This document shows, piece after piece, positions 1-9,500 of a stretch of 36,839 bases of DNA. How positions within the stretch are numbered: the first letter of the stretch is position 1; every line of letters begins with the position of its first letter. Origin of the DNA: Propionibacteriaceae bacterium (GTDB taxonomy: Bacteria > Actinomycetota > Actinomycetes > Propionibacteriales > Propionibacteriaceae); assembly GCA_020846255.1 (NCBI GenBank), contig JADLEH010000364.1:1-36839 (forward strand). Direction: 5' to 3'. A model generated the notes under the pieces. That model did not search any database. It saw only the letters and a list, made by a program, of their open reading frames with translations, and was not told where the DNA came from. A program made the position numbers and the translations under genes.

Positions 1-195
1 CGATAGGACATGCCAGAGGTGTGTGATGGTTGAGAACTTCCGAAATCGGGGTTTCGGCGTCGACTGGCTACATGGACTGGGGACGTCGTCGGCGCGGTCT
101 TGGAGGATTCTTCGGAATCTGCTCGGTGTCGGGTGTCCGGATCGACCGGGTTGATGGGCTTAAGGGGTGAGTCGACCCCGAACAAGGAGCCCACG

Positions 196-519
196 ATGGT
201 CAGACAGGGATTCAAACAGGACGCACGCCGCCGAATCACCGAGGCGCTGTCGGCCCAACGCAAGGAACGCCTCGAGAAGGAGCGCCGGCTCGCTGATCTC
301 GCCGTCGGGATACTGGCCGCGATCGCCGAACGCGACGAAGCGATCCAGTCCGCCGAGCAGCAGGCAGCGGACGCCGTCCGCGCACTGCTCGCCGAGCACT
401 TCAGCCTCGCCGAGATCGCCGACCTGTGCGGGGGCCAGATCGGCGTCAAGGAACTCGCCAGGCTGTCGCGGATCATGCCCGCGGCGGCACTGTCCGCGGC
501 GTCCGTGGTGAAGTCGTGA
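196..519 (+). CDS. small charged helical hypothetical protein (~107 aa)
   Basis: ORF in track; internal ATG at 196 preceded by an AAGGAG-like RBS; GTGA overlap with the next ORF at 516-519. Confidence 0.6.
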   Translation: MVRQGFKQDARRRITEALSAQRKERLEKERRLADLAVGILAAIAERDEAIQSAEQQAADAVRALLAEHFSLAEIADLCGGQIGVKELARLSRIMPAAALSAASVVKS

Positions 520-1394
520 ACGGCTGGTACGGCTATTGGGCGGCGGCGCAGATCACAGGCGTCATCTTCAGCAGCCTGGTATGGGTCGTCGTCTGGGGAC
601 TCTCGCTCCCGGCCCTCGTCATGATGGCGGCCATCGGCGCCGCCATGGTGATCGGACGGAACACCCGGCCCATGTTGTGGTGGCGCTTCGGCGCAGCGCC
701 GACGAAAGACTTCCAGCGCGACACTGTGCTCACCGCGACAGTCCCCGTCGCCTCACTCCGGGGACGCCACCAGCCCTCAGTGTGGATCGGCTGGCGGCTC
801 GTCGGCGCGCAGGTCATCATGCCCTCGAGCACCATTCTGGTTGTCAGCCCAGAGTTCGTTCGCCGTGTCGCCAGCGGGCAAGTGACCGACCGCCAGGCGA
901 GCGCCACTATCAGCCAGGCGCTGGGCCACGTCGAGGTGGTCGACTCGGCGCTGGTCAACCTGCTCGAGGCCTACTGCGCGCCGTGGAGGCTCGTACAGGT
1001 CCTCACCGGGGTGGTCGGCCAGTTCGCGGCCCAACATGCGACGTTCCGGTGCTCCTGGAAGATCCGCTGGATCGTCTTCGGCGTCGCCATCGTCGACAAC
1101 TACCTCAACGACCGGTGGCCGGCGTTCGTCGGGGTGAGCCTGATCACGGTGCTCTCCTGGACCACCGGCCACCTCCATAACCGATGGGCCCGAAGGAGCC
1201 AGGACCTGGGCGAGCAACGCGCGACCTCCGAAGGTCTTGGTCCCGGGGTCGCCGACCTCATGCAGCGGGGTCACGGTTCCCTTGGCGTCAGCGAACGTGC
1301 CGAACGGGTGTGCCGAGGCACTCCCGACCGGGAGGTTGAAAGCCGGTGTCCTACCGTTTGGCGCCGCGCGGGACTCAGGAGCGCGACTCGATGA
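516..1394 (+). CDS. membrane protein, possibly M48-peptidase-like but without an intact HExxH motif
   Basis: GTG start overlapping the upstream stop; N-terminal hydrophobic segments; 'SQALGHVEVVDSALVNLLEAYCAPWRLV' resembles an M48 HELGHV region in degenerate form. The C-terminal tail is Arg-rich and less convincing. Confidence 0.5.
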   Translation: MNGWYGYWAAAQITGVIFSSLVWVVVWGLSLPALVMMAAIGAAMVIGRNTRPMLWWRFGAAPTKDFQRDTVLTATVPVASLRGRHQPSVWIGWRLVGAQVIMPSSTILVVSPEFVRRVASGQVTDRQASATISQALGHVEVVDSALVNLLEAYCAPWRLVQVLTGVVGQFAAQHATFRCSWKIRWIVFGVAIVDNYLNDRWPAFVGVSLITVLSWTTGHLHNRWARRSQDLGEQRATSEGLGPGVADLMQRGHGSLGVSERAERVCRGTPDREVESRCPTVWRRAGLRSATR

Positions 1395-1831
1395 AGCATG
1401 CCGCCGGCGCCTGGGGTTCGGCCCGCGCCCTGAACATGCGTGACAATGCTCTAGTGGCCTCCGTACAGACTCCAGACGAGATCGCGTCGACCATCGAGCG
1501 CCTTCAGGGGAAGCGGATCACTCGGCTCCAGGTGCTCGGGATCAACTCGCTGAAGTCACTCCCCTCGCTCTTGGTCGCTCTCGTCGGCGACACCGTCGAG
1601 GGCAGTGTGGTCGACGAACGCATCCTCACCGTGCGGACAAGCCACCACCTGATTGCGTTCGACCTCCAGCGGACTGGCAAGGTCGTCTGGCTCAAGACGA
1701 GCGAGCCGTTCCGTATCGGGACCGGGCCGATGCCTACGGTCCGGCTGATTACCGACGACGGCGCGGTCGACCTGACTGAACCTGCCAAGACGAAGCGGAT
1801 CACCGTGGTGGTCGAACAAGGCTGCGAATGA
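1391..1831 (+). CDS. small hypothetical protein of the defence operon
   Basis: ORF MKHAAGAWGS...VVVEQGCE; ATGA overlaps at both ends (1391-1394, 1828-1831). Confidence 0.6.
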   Translation: MKHAAGAWGSARALNMRDNALVASVQTPDEIASTIERLQGKRITRLQVLGINSLKSLPSLLVALVGDTVEGSVVDERILTVRTSHHLIAFDLQRTGKVVWLKTSEPFRIGTGPMPTVRLITDDGAVDLTEPAKTKRITVVVEQGCE

Positions 1832-3372
1832 GGTCGCCTTACCTGCGCGCGGCGCCCGAAAAGGGGACCGCCGCCGAGCTACCCTCATCCAGTGGTCAGG
1901 CGAACGAGACAGGAGCGGTAATGGGTCGGCAATCCCCGGGTGTCGACGATCTGGTGGTGGCATCGAACTTCATTCGGGCGGTACGGGAGTCGGGCTATCT
2001 GAGCCTCTCGACCGCGCTGGCCGAACTCGTCGACAACTCCCTCCAGGCGGGCGCGGCGGCGGTCGAGATCTCGCTACACCGCCCTGAAAGCTCTCCCTTT
2101 CCAGAGATCGAGGTCCTCGACAACGGTTCGGGCATGAACCGTCGAGAGCTTGAACAGTCCCTTCGCTTCGGAGGGTCGTCGCGCTTCGGCCAGCGAGAGT
2201 CCTTTGGCCGGTTCGGCATGGGGCTGCCAGCAGCCTCGCTCAGCCAGGCCCGTCGAGTGGAGGTTGTCGCCTGGCAGCACGACGGTCCGAAGATGGAGGT
2301 CGTACTTGACGTCGACGCCATCGCTGAGGGTGACGTGTCGCCTTTGCGGGCTCGGAGGGTCGGTCCGTCCGAGACTCCGTCCGGGTGTCGGGTGACCTGG
2401 CGGGTCTGCGACCGAATCGAGTACCGACGCCTTGGCTGGCTCGAACGAACGCTTCGGCGTGACCTCGGACGGATGTACCGCCGCTTCCTGGCCGGCGGCC
2501 TGACGTTAACGCTCAATGGGTCAGCCATCGAGGCCGATGACCCGCTGATGCTCACAACCAGGGCAGATGGCGCGAGCGCAGAGATCGCCTTCGAACCGCT
2601 GGAGTACGAACTCCAAACGGTCGACGGTGGCTCGGCCTGCGTTCGCGTTCGGTTTGCCAGCCTGCCGGTTCACCGTTGGCACCACCTGGACAATCTGACT
2701 AAGCGACGTCTGGGCGTCGTCGGCGGCGGCGGCGTATCAATACTGCGAGCCGGTCGCGAGATCGCCTACGGCTGGTACCTCATGGGCGGTAAACGCCGGG
2801 AGAACTATGACGACTGGTGGCGCTGCGAGATTGAGTTCGAGCCGTCGCTCGACGAACAATTCGGTATCACGATCAACAAGCAGGGCATCCGCCCGTCGGC
2901 AGAACTGCGCGAGGCGCTGGAACCGGAGCTTGAGTCCGTCGCTCGACTGCTCAATTCCCGTGTCCGCAAGGCCTTCGAGGACGTCAAGTTCCAGGCTGCC
3001 ACCGAAGCCTCGTGCCGGATCGCGGAGGCCGCTGATCGGGACCTACCGATCCTGCGCAGGGGTCGTGGCCGCGGTGGCCACGGGCCACTCGCGTATCGGA
3101 TCAGTACGACCCACCTGTCACCCGACGCCCTATTCGCGACCTCGTTGAAGTCGAACACCCTCGATGTCCAACTCAACGTCGACCACCCAGCCTTCGCTTC
3201 GCTGTACGAGCCGCTGCAGGCACTTCCCGACGGCTCCGCCGCCGAACTGCGGACGGCGGTCGAACTGCTGCTCCTTGCGTTCGCGCGAAGCGCCGCTGGC
3301 AGTACAGACCCAACCGCTCCCCTGGTTGCCGAATGGGGATCGACCTACGCACGAATGCTCCAGAAGTCATGA
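1828..3372 (+). CDS. GHKL-type ATPase (MORC/HSP90-like ATP-binding protein)
   Basis: N box 'ALAELVDNSLQAGA', G1 'EVLDNGSGMNRRELEQSLRFGGSSR', G2 'FGRFGMGLPAASL'. Alternative start at 1921 with an AGGAG RBS. Confidence 0.85.
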   Translation: MRSPYLRAAPEKGTAAELPSSSGQANETGAVMGRQSPGVDDLVVASNFIRAVRESGYLSLSTALAELVDNSLQAGAAAVEISLHRPESSPFPEIEVLDNGSGMNRRELEQSLRFGGSSRFGQRESFGRFGMGLPAASLSQARRVEVVAWQHDGPKMEVVLDVDAIAEGDVSPLRARRVGPSETPSGCRVTWRVCDRIEYRRLGWLERTLRRDLGRMYRRFLAGGLTLTLNGSAIEADDPLMLTTRADGASAEIAFEPLEYELQTVDGGSACVRVRFASLPVHRWHHLDNLTKRRLGVVGGGGVSILRAGREIAYGWYLMGGKRRENYDDWWRCEIEFEPSLDEQFGITINKQGIRPSAELREALEPELESVARLLNSRVRKAFEDVKFQAATEASCRIAEAADRDLPILRRGRGRGGHGPLAYRISTTHLSPDALFATSLKSNTLDVQLNVDHPAFASLYEPLQALPDGSAAELRTAVELLLLAFARSAAGSTDPTAPLVAEWGSTYARMLQKS

Positions 3373-5339
3373 CCGAGCCCAAGTACCTACCCCTCAACCT
3401 GCCCAGCGGATCCCCGCGTGGTGAGCGACACGGCTACCTCCGGCTCTGCAAGCTCTTGGCCGCACAGACTCCAGGCCCGCTGGCCGGTCTCAACCACGAC
3501 CAGTGGGTGGCTGCCGCCAAGCTTGGTGATCTCTACACCCAACCAACCCTGGCAGCTGCGGCGCACACCGCCATTGATCTGGTAGCCCAAGGCTGGACAG
3601 TCAAGGTCGATCGTCTCGGTCCGCTGTTCTCGCTGCCAGCGATTCAGGTTGACCGCGATGCCGAGAAGGAACGGATCCGCACCCAGGAGCACCTGCGTCG
3701 CGATGAGCAGTTGCGTAAGCCCAGCGTCCGCCGGTTCGTCAAGGGAATGGAGCGGCCCCGCCCGCACCAGGGTCAGCTAGTGTCGATCTTCGACCTGATG
3801 CGGGACGGGCGTGAACTCGCAGAGGCCCTCAAGGGGGATCAGAGCGAACGAACTGCCATCCAGCCGTACGTGCAGATCGTGGATGACTCGACTTGTGATT
3901 TGACCGGCTTCAAGCTCCAAGACATCTGGCGCTACTTCCGTCACACCTGGTCGAACGCCTACGCCACTGTGCCGGGGCGGTCAATGCCGATCCTGGTGCG
4001 GGACCGAGCCACTCCACATCACGTGGTGATCGGGCTCGCGGCCATCTCCAGTCCGGTGGTGCAGATCGCCGAACGCGACACCTGGATGGGTTGGGAGACG
4101 GATCAGTTTCTGCGCGATCTACGGGAGGACCCGAGCGACGAGCTGGCCCGCTGGATCGCGCACCGCATCCAGGTCCAGCAGGCCGAGGTTTACGTGGACG
4201 ACCTGCTCAAAGACAGCTTGCTGCAACCATCGGATCTAGCGAAGCCGACCGACGACGTGATCGCTCGTCTCAAGGCCGACGCCGAACGCCACCGGCAGCG
4301 ACACCATCGGTCCGCGACTATCCGTGAGGTCCGCAACATCGAGCACGATGCCTGGATCGTGCGAGCCGAGACAGACCTGTTCCGCAGCAAGCGGTCGGCC
4401 GCACTGGCCGAAGCACTGGATATCCGCATGACGCTCGGGCCTTACCTGCTACCCGAACCAACCGCCGACGGCCTTCGACGGGCGCTTGGTGACCACCGCG
4501 CTATCGCTCGGCTCCGTCGGCTGATTCGGCGCGCACGTGGCGAGCGTGTCGGCACCGTGATCGCCGACCTGACGGTCTGCGGTGCGGTCGCCCCGTACAA
4601 CGCACTCACGGCAGGCAAGCTCGTCGGCGCCCTGGCCGTTTCCCCGACGGTGCTGGCTGCCTACAGCCAGAAGTACGCCCGACCGAGCGAGATCGCCTCA
4701 GCCATGGCGGGCCGGGCAATCGTCCGCGAAGCACGACTTTCAATGATCGCCACCACCTCGCTCTACGGCACTGGGTCGAGTCAGTACAACCGGTTGGTCT
4801 GGCCGGCCGAGGTGGTTGGTGGCGAACCGGGACAGCGTATGGGCTTCTACGAGCTTGGTCGATCGCGGTCTTTCGGAACATCGCAATTCACCGACATATC
4901 TGTGGAAGCCCTCGTCAGGCTCTCCACGCTTAAGGATGCCTCCGTCCGAGTGAACAGTTTGTTCGGCGAGGGCGTCAGCCCGCGGCTGCGTAAAGTGCGC
5001 CTCGGTCTGGCTGCGCTCGGCTGGCCAACCAATGAACTGCTTAAGCACGGCCGCGAACGCATCCTTTACGGCGTCCCGCTAGTGAGCAACCTGCGCGACT
5101 ACTCCCTCGGCATCGACCGCACACCCGACTACCTGATGGACGTCTCACTGCCGGACGGTGACGCTCGTGTCTCAGCTTGGTGGCTGGACCGTTGGGCGCT
5201 GCGCCGAGCAGTGCAGCCACACGTCCAGGAAGCGATGCAGAGCCACCGGCTAATCCGTCCTGTCACCCACGGGGCACGCGTTCCGCTTCCACCAGACGAG
5301 GATGAGGGATTGCTGTCGATGGCCGCGCAGGCCCGTTAG
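3369..5339 (+). CDS. DUF4338/DruA-like Druantia-type anti-phage protein
   Basis: 'IWRYFRHTWSNAYATVPGRSMPILVRDRATPHHVVIGLAAISSPVVQIAERDTWMGW' and 'CGAVAPYNALTAGKLVGALAVSP...SLYGTGSSQYNRLVWP' match remembered DUF4338/DruA motifs; ATGA overlap with the GHKL gene. Confidence 0.65.
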   Translation: MTEPKYLPLNLPSGSPRGERHGYLRLCKLLAAQTPGPLAGLNHDQWVAAAKLGDLYTQPTLAAAAHTAIDLVAQGWTVKVDRLGPLFSLPAIQVDRDAEKERIRTQEHLRRDEQLRKPSVRRFVKGMERPRPHQGQLVSIFDLMRDGRELAEALKGDQSERTAIQPYVQIVDDSTCDLTGFKLQDIWRYFRHTWSNAYATVPGRSMPILVRDRATPHHVVIGLAAISSPVVQIAERDTWMGWETDQFLRDLREDPSDELARWIAHRIQVQQAEVYVDDLLKDSLLQPSDLAKPTDDVIARLKADAERHRQRHHRSATIREVRNIEHDAWIVRAETDLFRSKRSAALAEALDIRMTLGPYLLPEPTADGLRRALGDHRAIARLRRLIRRARGERVGTVIADLTVCGAVAPYNALTAGKLVGALAVSPTVLAAYSQKYARPSEIASAMAGRAIVREARLSMIATTSLYGTGSSQYNRLVWPAEVVGGEPGQRMGFYELGRSRSFGTSQFTDISVEALVRLSTLKDASVRVNSLFGEGVSPRLRKVRLGLAALGWPTNELLKHGRERILYGVPLVSNLRDYSLGIDRTPDYLMDVSLPDGDARVSAWWLDRWALRRAVQPHVQEAMQSHRLIRPVTHGARVPLPPDEDEGLLSMAAQAR

Positions 5340-6578
5340 CTACGACCCCAGCGGGTACCACTCCGACGTCCCGACCATTGAGATCACAAGACGGTCCGGG
5401 TCGTCGGGATCCTGACTGCGCCGGACTCCGAGCAGGCGCACACGCCGTCCGGCCTGGAACGCCACGTCGGTCTCCACGGTGCGGACGAGCACCTGGGCGG
5501 GCGGTTGTGCGAGAGTCTCGGCGAACCAGCTCTTGGAGCCGTTCTGCCGCAGTATTCGGCCTTCGAAGTCGAACCACTGCCCGGTAGACACAGCTGTGAC
5601 CGCCGGTGGCAACGCTGACCAATAGGCATCGCAAAGGTGCCTAACGCTGCAGTACCTGCAGTTCTCCTCGATCGGGTTCGCTGTTGGCGGAGGCTGCTGA
5701 GTGACCGTGTCGGCCGCCTGGACGCGGGCAGACGTCGCGTCCTCGAGAGACTGCAACTCCGCTCGATCCGGTGTCTCTATGGCCTGCTCGCCGGCTGGAT
5801 AGACGACATGGAGCTCGGTCGCCAACTTGCGGTCGGGGTTCACCTGCGCATCCAAGTACCACAGGAGCGCGTATAGGCGGACCTGGTCGCCGCGATCTTG
5901 ACTCTCGGCACCAGTCTTGAAGTCGACAATGCTGACCTGGGCGTCATCGACGACCAACAGATCGATCCGTCCCGTGAGCCGCATTGCTTCGGCGACCACC
6001 TCGAGTTCGGCGTGCGCCCCCGATCCAACTGGCCTGCGCGGCACCGGCCCGCCCAAAGCCGAGGTGCCTCCGACTGCACTGATGCCGATCTCCGAGACCG
6101 ATGGGAAGGTGCCGCGCCCCAGAAAGACCTTTGCCTGGTCAGCGGCTTCGGGCGCCCGCCGAATGAGTTCTTCACGTAGTCGGTCGACCTGCTCGGCGCT
6201 AACGCGCGGGTTGTCACGGAATCGCGCGAGTTGACGTTCGATCCCGTCAAGCACGATGGTCCGCCAGCCCCCAAGTGACCTCAGGATGCCGACAGCATCT
6301 CCGGTGTCGGGCGACTCAACGCCGGCGGCACCAAGCTCTCTTGCCAGGCGCTCGACCACGCCATGGACGACGTTGCCGAAGATCGCCGGGACTACCGGAA
6401 GGGCCGGATAGCCGTGCCGATCCCACAAGTCAGGAAAGTCGGCCCGCGACAACATCCACTGACTCGGGCAGGCTTCGATGGCCTTGAGGGATGAGTAACT
6501 CCAGTGCGGTGGCGTCAGCGGCCACAGCCCCCAGATACCGGGAACCTCGGTCTCAAAGCGAGTGCGCTCCTCGGTCAC
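5340..6578 (-). CDS. PD-(D/E)XK nuclease, RecB/AddB/Cas4-like, with putative 4Fe-4S cysteines
   Basis: 'SYSSLKAIEACPSQWMLSR' N-terminus, 'IDLLVVDDAQVSIVDFKTG...DQVRLYALLWYL' catalytic core, 'CRYCSVRHLCDAYW' cysteine cluster; start overlaps the helicase stop (6575-6578). Confidence 0.8.
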   Translation of the reverse strand: MTEERTRFETEVPGIWGLWPLTPPHWSYSSLKAIEACPSQWMLSRADFPDLWDRHGYPALPVVPAIFGNVVHGVVERLARELGAAGVESPDTGDAVGILRSLGGWRTIVLDGIERQLARFRDNPRVSAEQVDRLREELIRRAPEAADQAKVFLGRGTFPSVSEIGISAVGGTSALGGPVPRRPVGSGAHAELEVVAEAMRLTGRIDLLVVDDAQVSIVDFKTGAESQDRGDQVRLYALLWYLDAQVNPDRKLATELHVVYPAGEQAIETPDRAELQSLEDATSARVQAADTVTQQPPPTANPIEENCRYCSVRHLCDAYWSALPPAVTAVSTGQWFDFEGRILRQNGSKSWFAETLAQPPAQVLVRTVETDVAFQAGRRVRLLGVRRSQDPDDPDRLVISMVGTSEWYPLGS

Positions 6579-9500
6579 TTGACGAACTCCAGCACCTCAC
6601 GCGCAGCATTGGGCAGGCTTCGCGCAATGATCAGGTCATCGACGAGCATCACGCGCTCGAAGGTCTCCTGCGCGGCGCGGCGCAGTTCGGGGGTTGGTGC
6701 CACATCTGGTGTCAACGGCCCGTGGACTCCAATCAGCGCACGGGCACCGCTGTCCCCAGTGGCCAGGATGGGGACGAGCACCGGTCCGATACCGGCGACA
6801 TCAACCGTGACGTTTCGCTCGAAATGAACGCCCTCCAGGCCCGACCGATCCAGGTCCTCGTAGAGCTTCTTGGCCGATCTTTCGAGGCGTCCCGGCGCCA
6901 GGGTCGGCAGCGTTCCGTACAGGAGGTAGCGCAACAGACTGGCTCCAACGTGGCGGTCGAGATGGGTGTGCTCGAACCGGTTACGGAAGCTCCGTAGGCA
7001 CCGATAACAGGACTCGTCGCAATCGGCTGGGCAGCGCTCAAGCCGTTCCAAAGCCAGCTCGAAGATCTCGCGTCCGAGTTCGCTCACCTGTTGCGTGAAG
7101 CCAGCGCCACCCGACAGCGTGTCGTAGAGGTAGATCTCCGCCTCCCGACCGTGACCACCCCACTGTGTCAGCGCCGGACGAAACTCGGCCTGCAGTTCGT
7201 TGGATTCGATCTCCAGACGTGCCGTCGCTGCGATCGTCAGGGCTTCGGCGACGGTACGGAGCGCCACCTGCGAGGACAGGTAGGACGGCCGCAGTGTCAC
7301 CGGATCCGACACAGTCATCCGTATGAGCAGAACATCCGAGATGAAGTCGGTTCCGAGGACCAGCCCGCGGGATGCACGGCCACCTGGGCACATTGCATCC
7401 TTGGGATCGGTTGGGAAGGGCTTGCGGTGCGTACCGGCGAGCAGTGGCGTCGGCATAGCCGTCGGCTCGATCAGGCCACACCAGGTGCAGAATGTATAGC
7501 CCTCGTTGCGCGGACCTGTGTTCGACACAAGCAGTGTCTGTCGATCGAAGTTCTGCTGGATCCGATCGGTTACGTGCTGCCACAGGTTTTCGTTACCCGG
7601 ACCGTCCGCGATCAGCTTCGCCCTGGTCGCGTAGGACACCGCCGGTTGGTCATCTGGGCTGGTTCCGGGCGGCTCGCTGGTCGGATGGGCGAAGCCTGGC
7701 GGCCGCAGCCAGTTCATGCCGGGTCCGAAGCGTTCGCCCTTGCAGGCCGGGCAGAAGTCCGTTCGTCCACGGTCCGCCTGCTCCCACGGAATGTGTGTCG
7801 CGTAGTGGCAGTCCTGGCACTCGAAGTACATCAGCCGCTCACGCCACGCGTCGGTCAACTCCTTGCGCATTGGGGAATAGAGGGCGCCCGACGTCCATTC
7901 CCGCTTGTCGACCCACACCACCTTGCCGGGGGCGTACTGGCTGAGTGCAACGGTCAGGCCTTGGCTGGGCGCGTACTGGAACACCGGCCGGTACGACGTC
8001 GAACGGTCTTCGTCGAAGATGTGGAAGCTGACGACGTCGGTTGGGAACGCGTAGCGCGGCAGCACACCCTTGTAGAGCAGTCGGTCTAGCAGCTTGGTGC
8101 GGGCACGCTGCGAGTTGAGTTCCTCACCAGTGTCCTCACTTGGGTCGGCGTCACCGGGCGCGTCGTCGGCCGCAGAGCCGTCATAGCTCGCCCCCGTGTC
8201 CTCGGTGGCTGCCTCAGTGGCGTCCGAATCCGTCTCCGCGTCTGCATCGCTGGCCGACTGGGGGCCCAGGGCGTAGTCGATGCTTCCAAGCGTCGTCTTG
8301 ACGAGGCCGTCAAGAACCTCATCGCGGGCGTCGCCCTTGATCTCGCTCGGCAGCCAGTCGTCGACGTCGGCCCGAAGTGCGGGCTCGTTCGACGCCAGCC
8401 ACTTCTCAAAGTCCGTCCGGTTGAGAGCGGCGCTCTTCGACAAGAAGTCGGTGACAGCCCCCAGCACTTCGAACAGGTTGGCCGGCATGGTGTTGGGGTC
8501 AAAGACCTGGACCCGATCCTGGTGGTATCGCTGAAGCAGGAACGCGGTGACGTGCCGCTTGGCGATCTCGATGTTGCTCATTGTGAGGATCGGATCGGCG
8601 ACCTCCCCACTGATCATGTCCTTGGGCTCACGGAAGTAGTGGTCGTCGTGGGTGTCGGCGCTCCCGAAGGCCACGACTGTCGCTACGGTATTGCCGCGAC
8701 GCCCTGCCCGGCCGGCACGCTGCTGGTAGTTGGCCCGCGACGGCGGCATGTTGCGTAGGGCCACACCGCTCAGCGACCCGATGTCGATACCAACTTCCAT
8801 CGTCGTCGTGCACGACAGCAGGTCGATAGCGACTTCAGGCTGTTCACCCGGCGCTGGTACGGCGATATTGACGTCCTGGAAGAGCAGTTCGTACATCTCC
8901 GCCTTAGAGAAGACGTCGTCGGCCTGGGAAGAGTTCAACTGCGCGGTGTGCTCGGCCGCGACGATGCTCATGACCTCGCCCGGCGGCGTGGCGAGTGCTC
9001 GCTTGGAACTCGACCGGTAGTAGCCCTTGCGCGCCTTGAACACCTCGTCGGTATCCGGGTCGAGTGCACGAACCTTGTTGGCACCACACGAGATGCAGAT
9101 GGTTCGTCCTGGGAACGGACGCTGGGTGAAGCGGCACTTGTCGCAGTAGCCCCAGGCATCGTCGAGTTCGAGCGCGACCGTCCTGGCCATGAGCTGGTAT
9201 TTGTCGCCCACCTTCTGGCAGAACTTGGCCTGCAGAACCGGCAGCCACTCGGCCTCAAACACTCGGCGGGCTTCGCGCGTAGCCAACCACTTCGTGAGCT
9301 TGGTGAACTTGCCGCTGGCACCCTGGACTTTGTTCCCCTTCCAGTCGGCGCTCATAGCCGAGAACCAGATGCCGGGGCGCATCCAGAGCGATAGCCACAG
9401 GCGAACCAGTGCCAGCTTCTCGTCAGCCGATACCGCAACGCCAGGGATGTCGACAAGTCCAGCCAGTACTGAGTCCTTGAGATTGGCGCGCTCGCGCAGT

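Noticed and set aside
5340-6578. Cas4 / CRISPR adaptation gene
   Set aside because: Cys pattern and DFKTG are shared with RecB/AddB-type nucleases and no cas genes or array are present
7091-8089. 332-aa plus-strand ORF inside the helicase gene
   Set aside because: Antisense to a clear helicase CDS; Arg/Gly-rich, no recognisable domain
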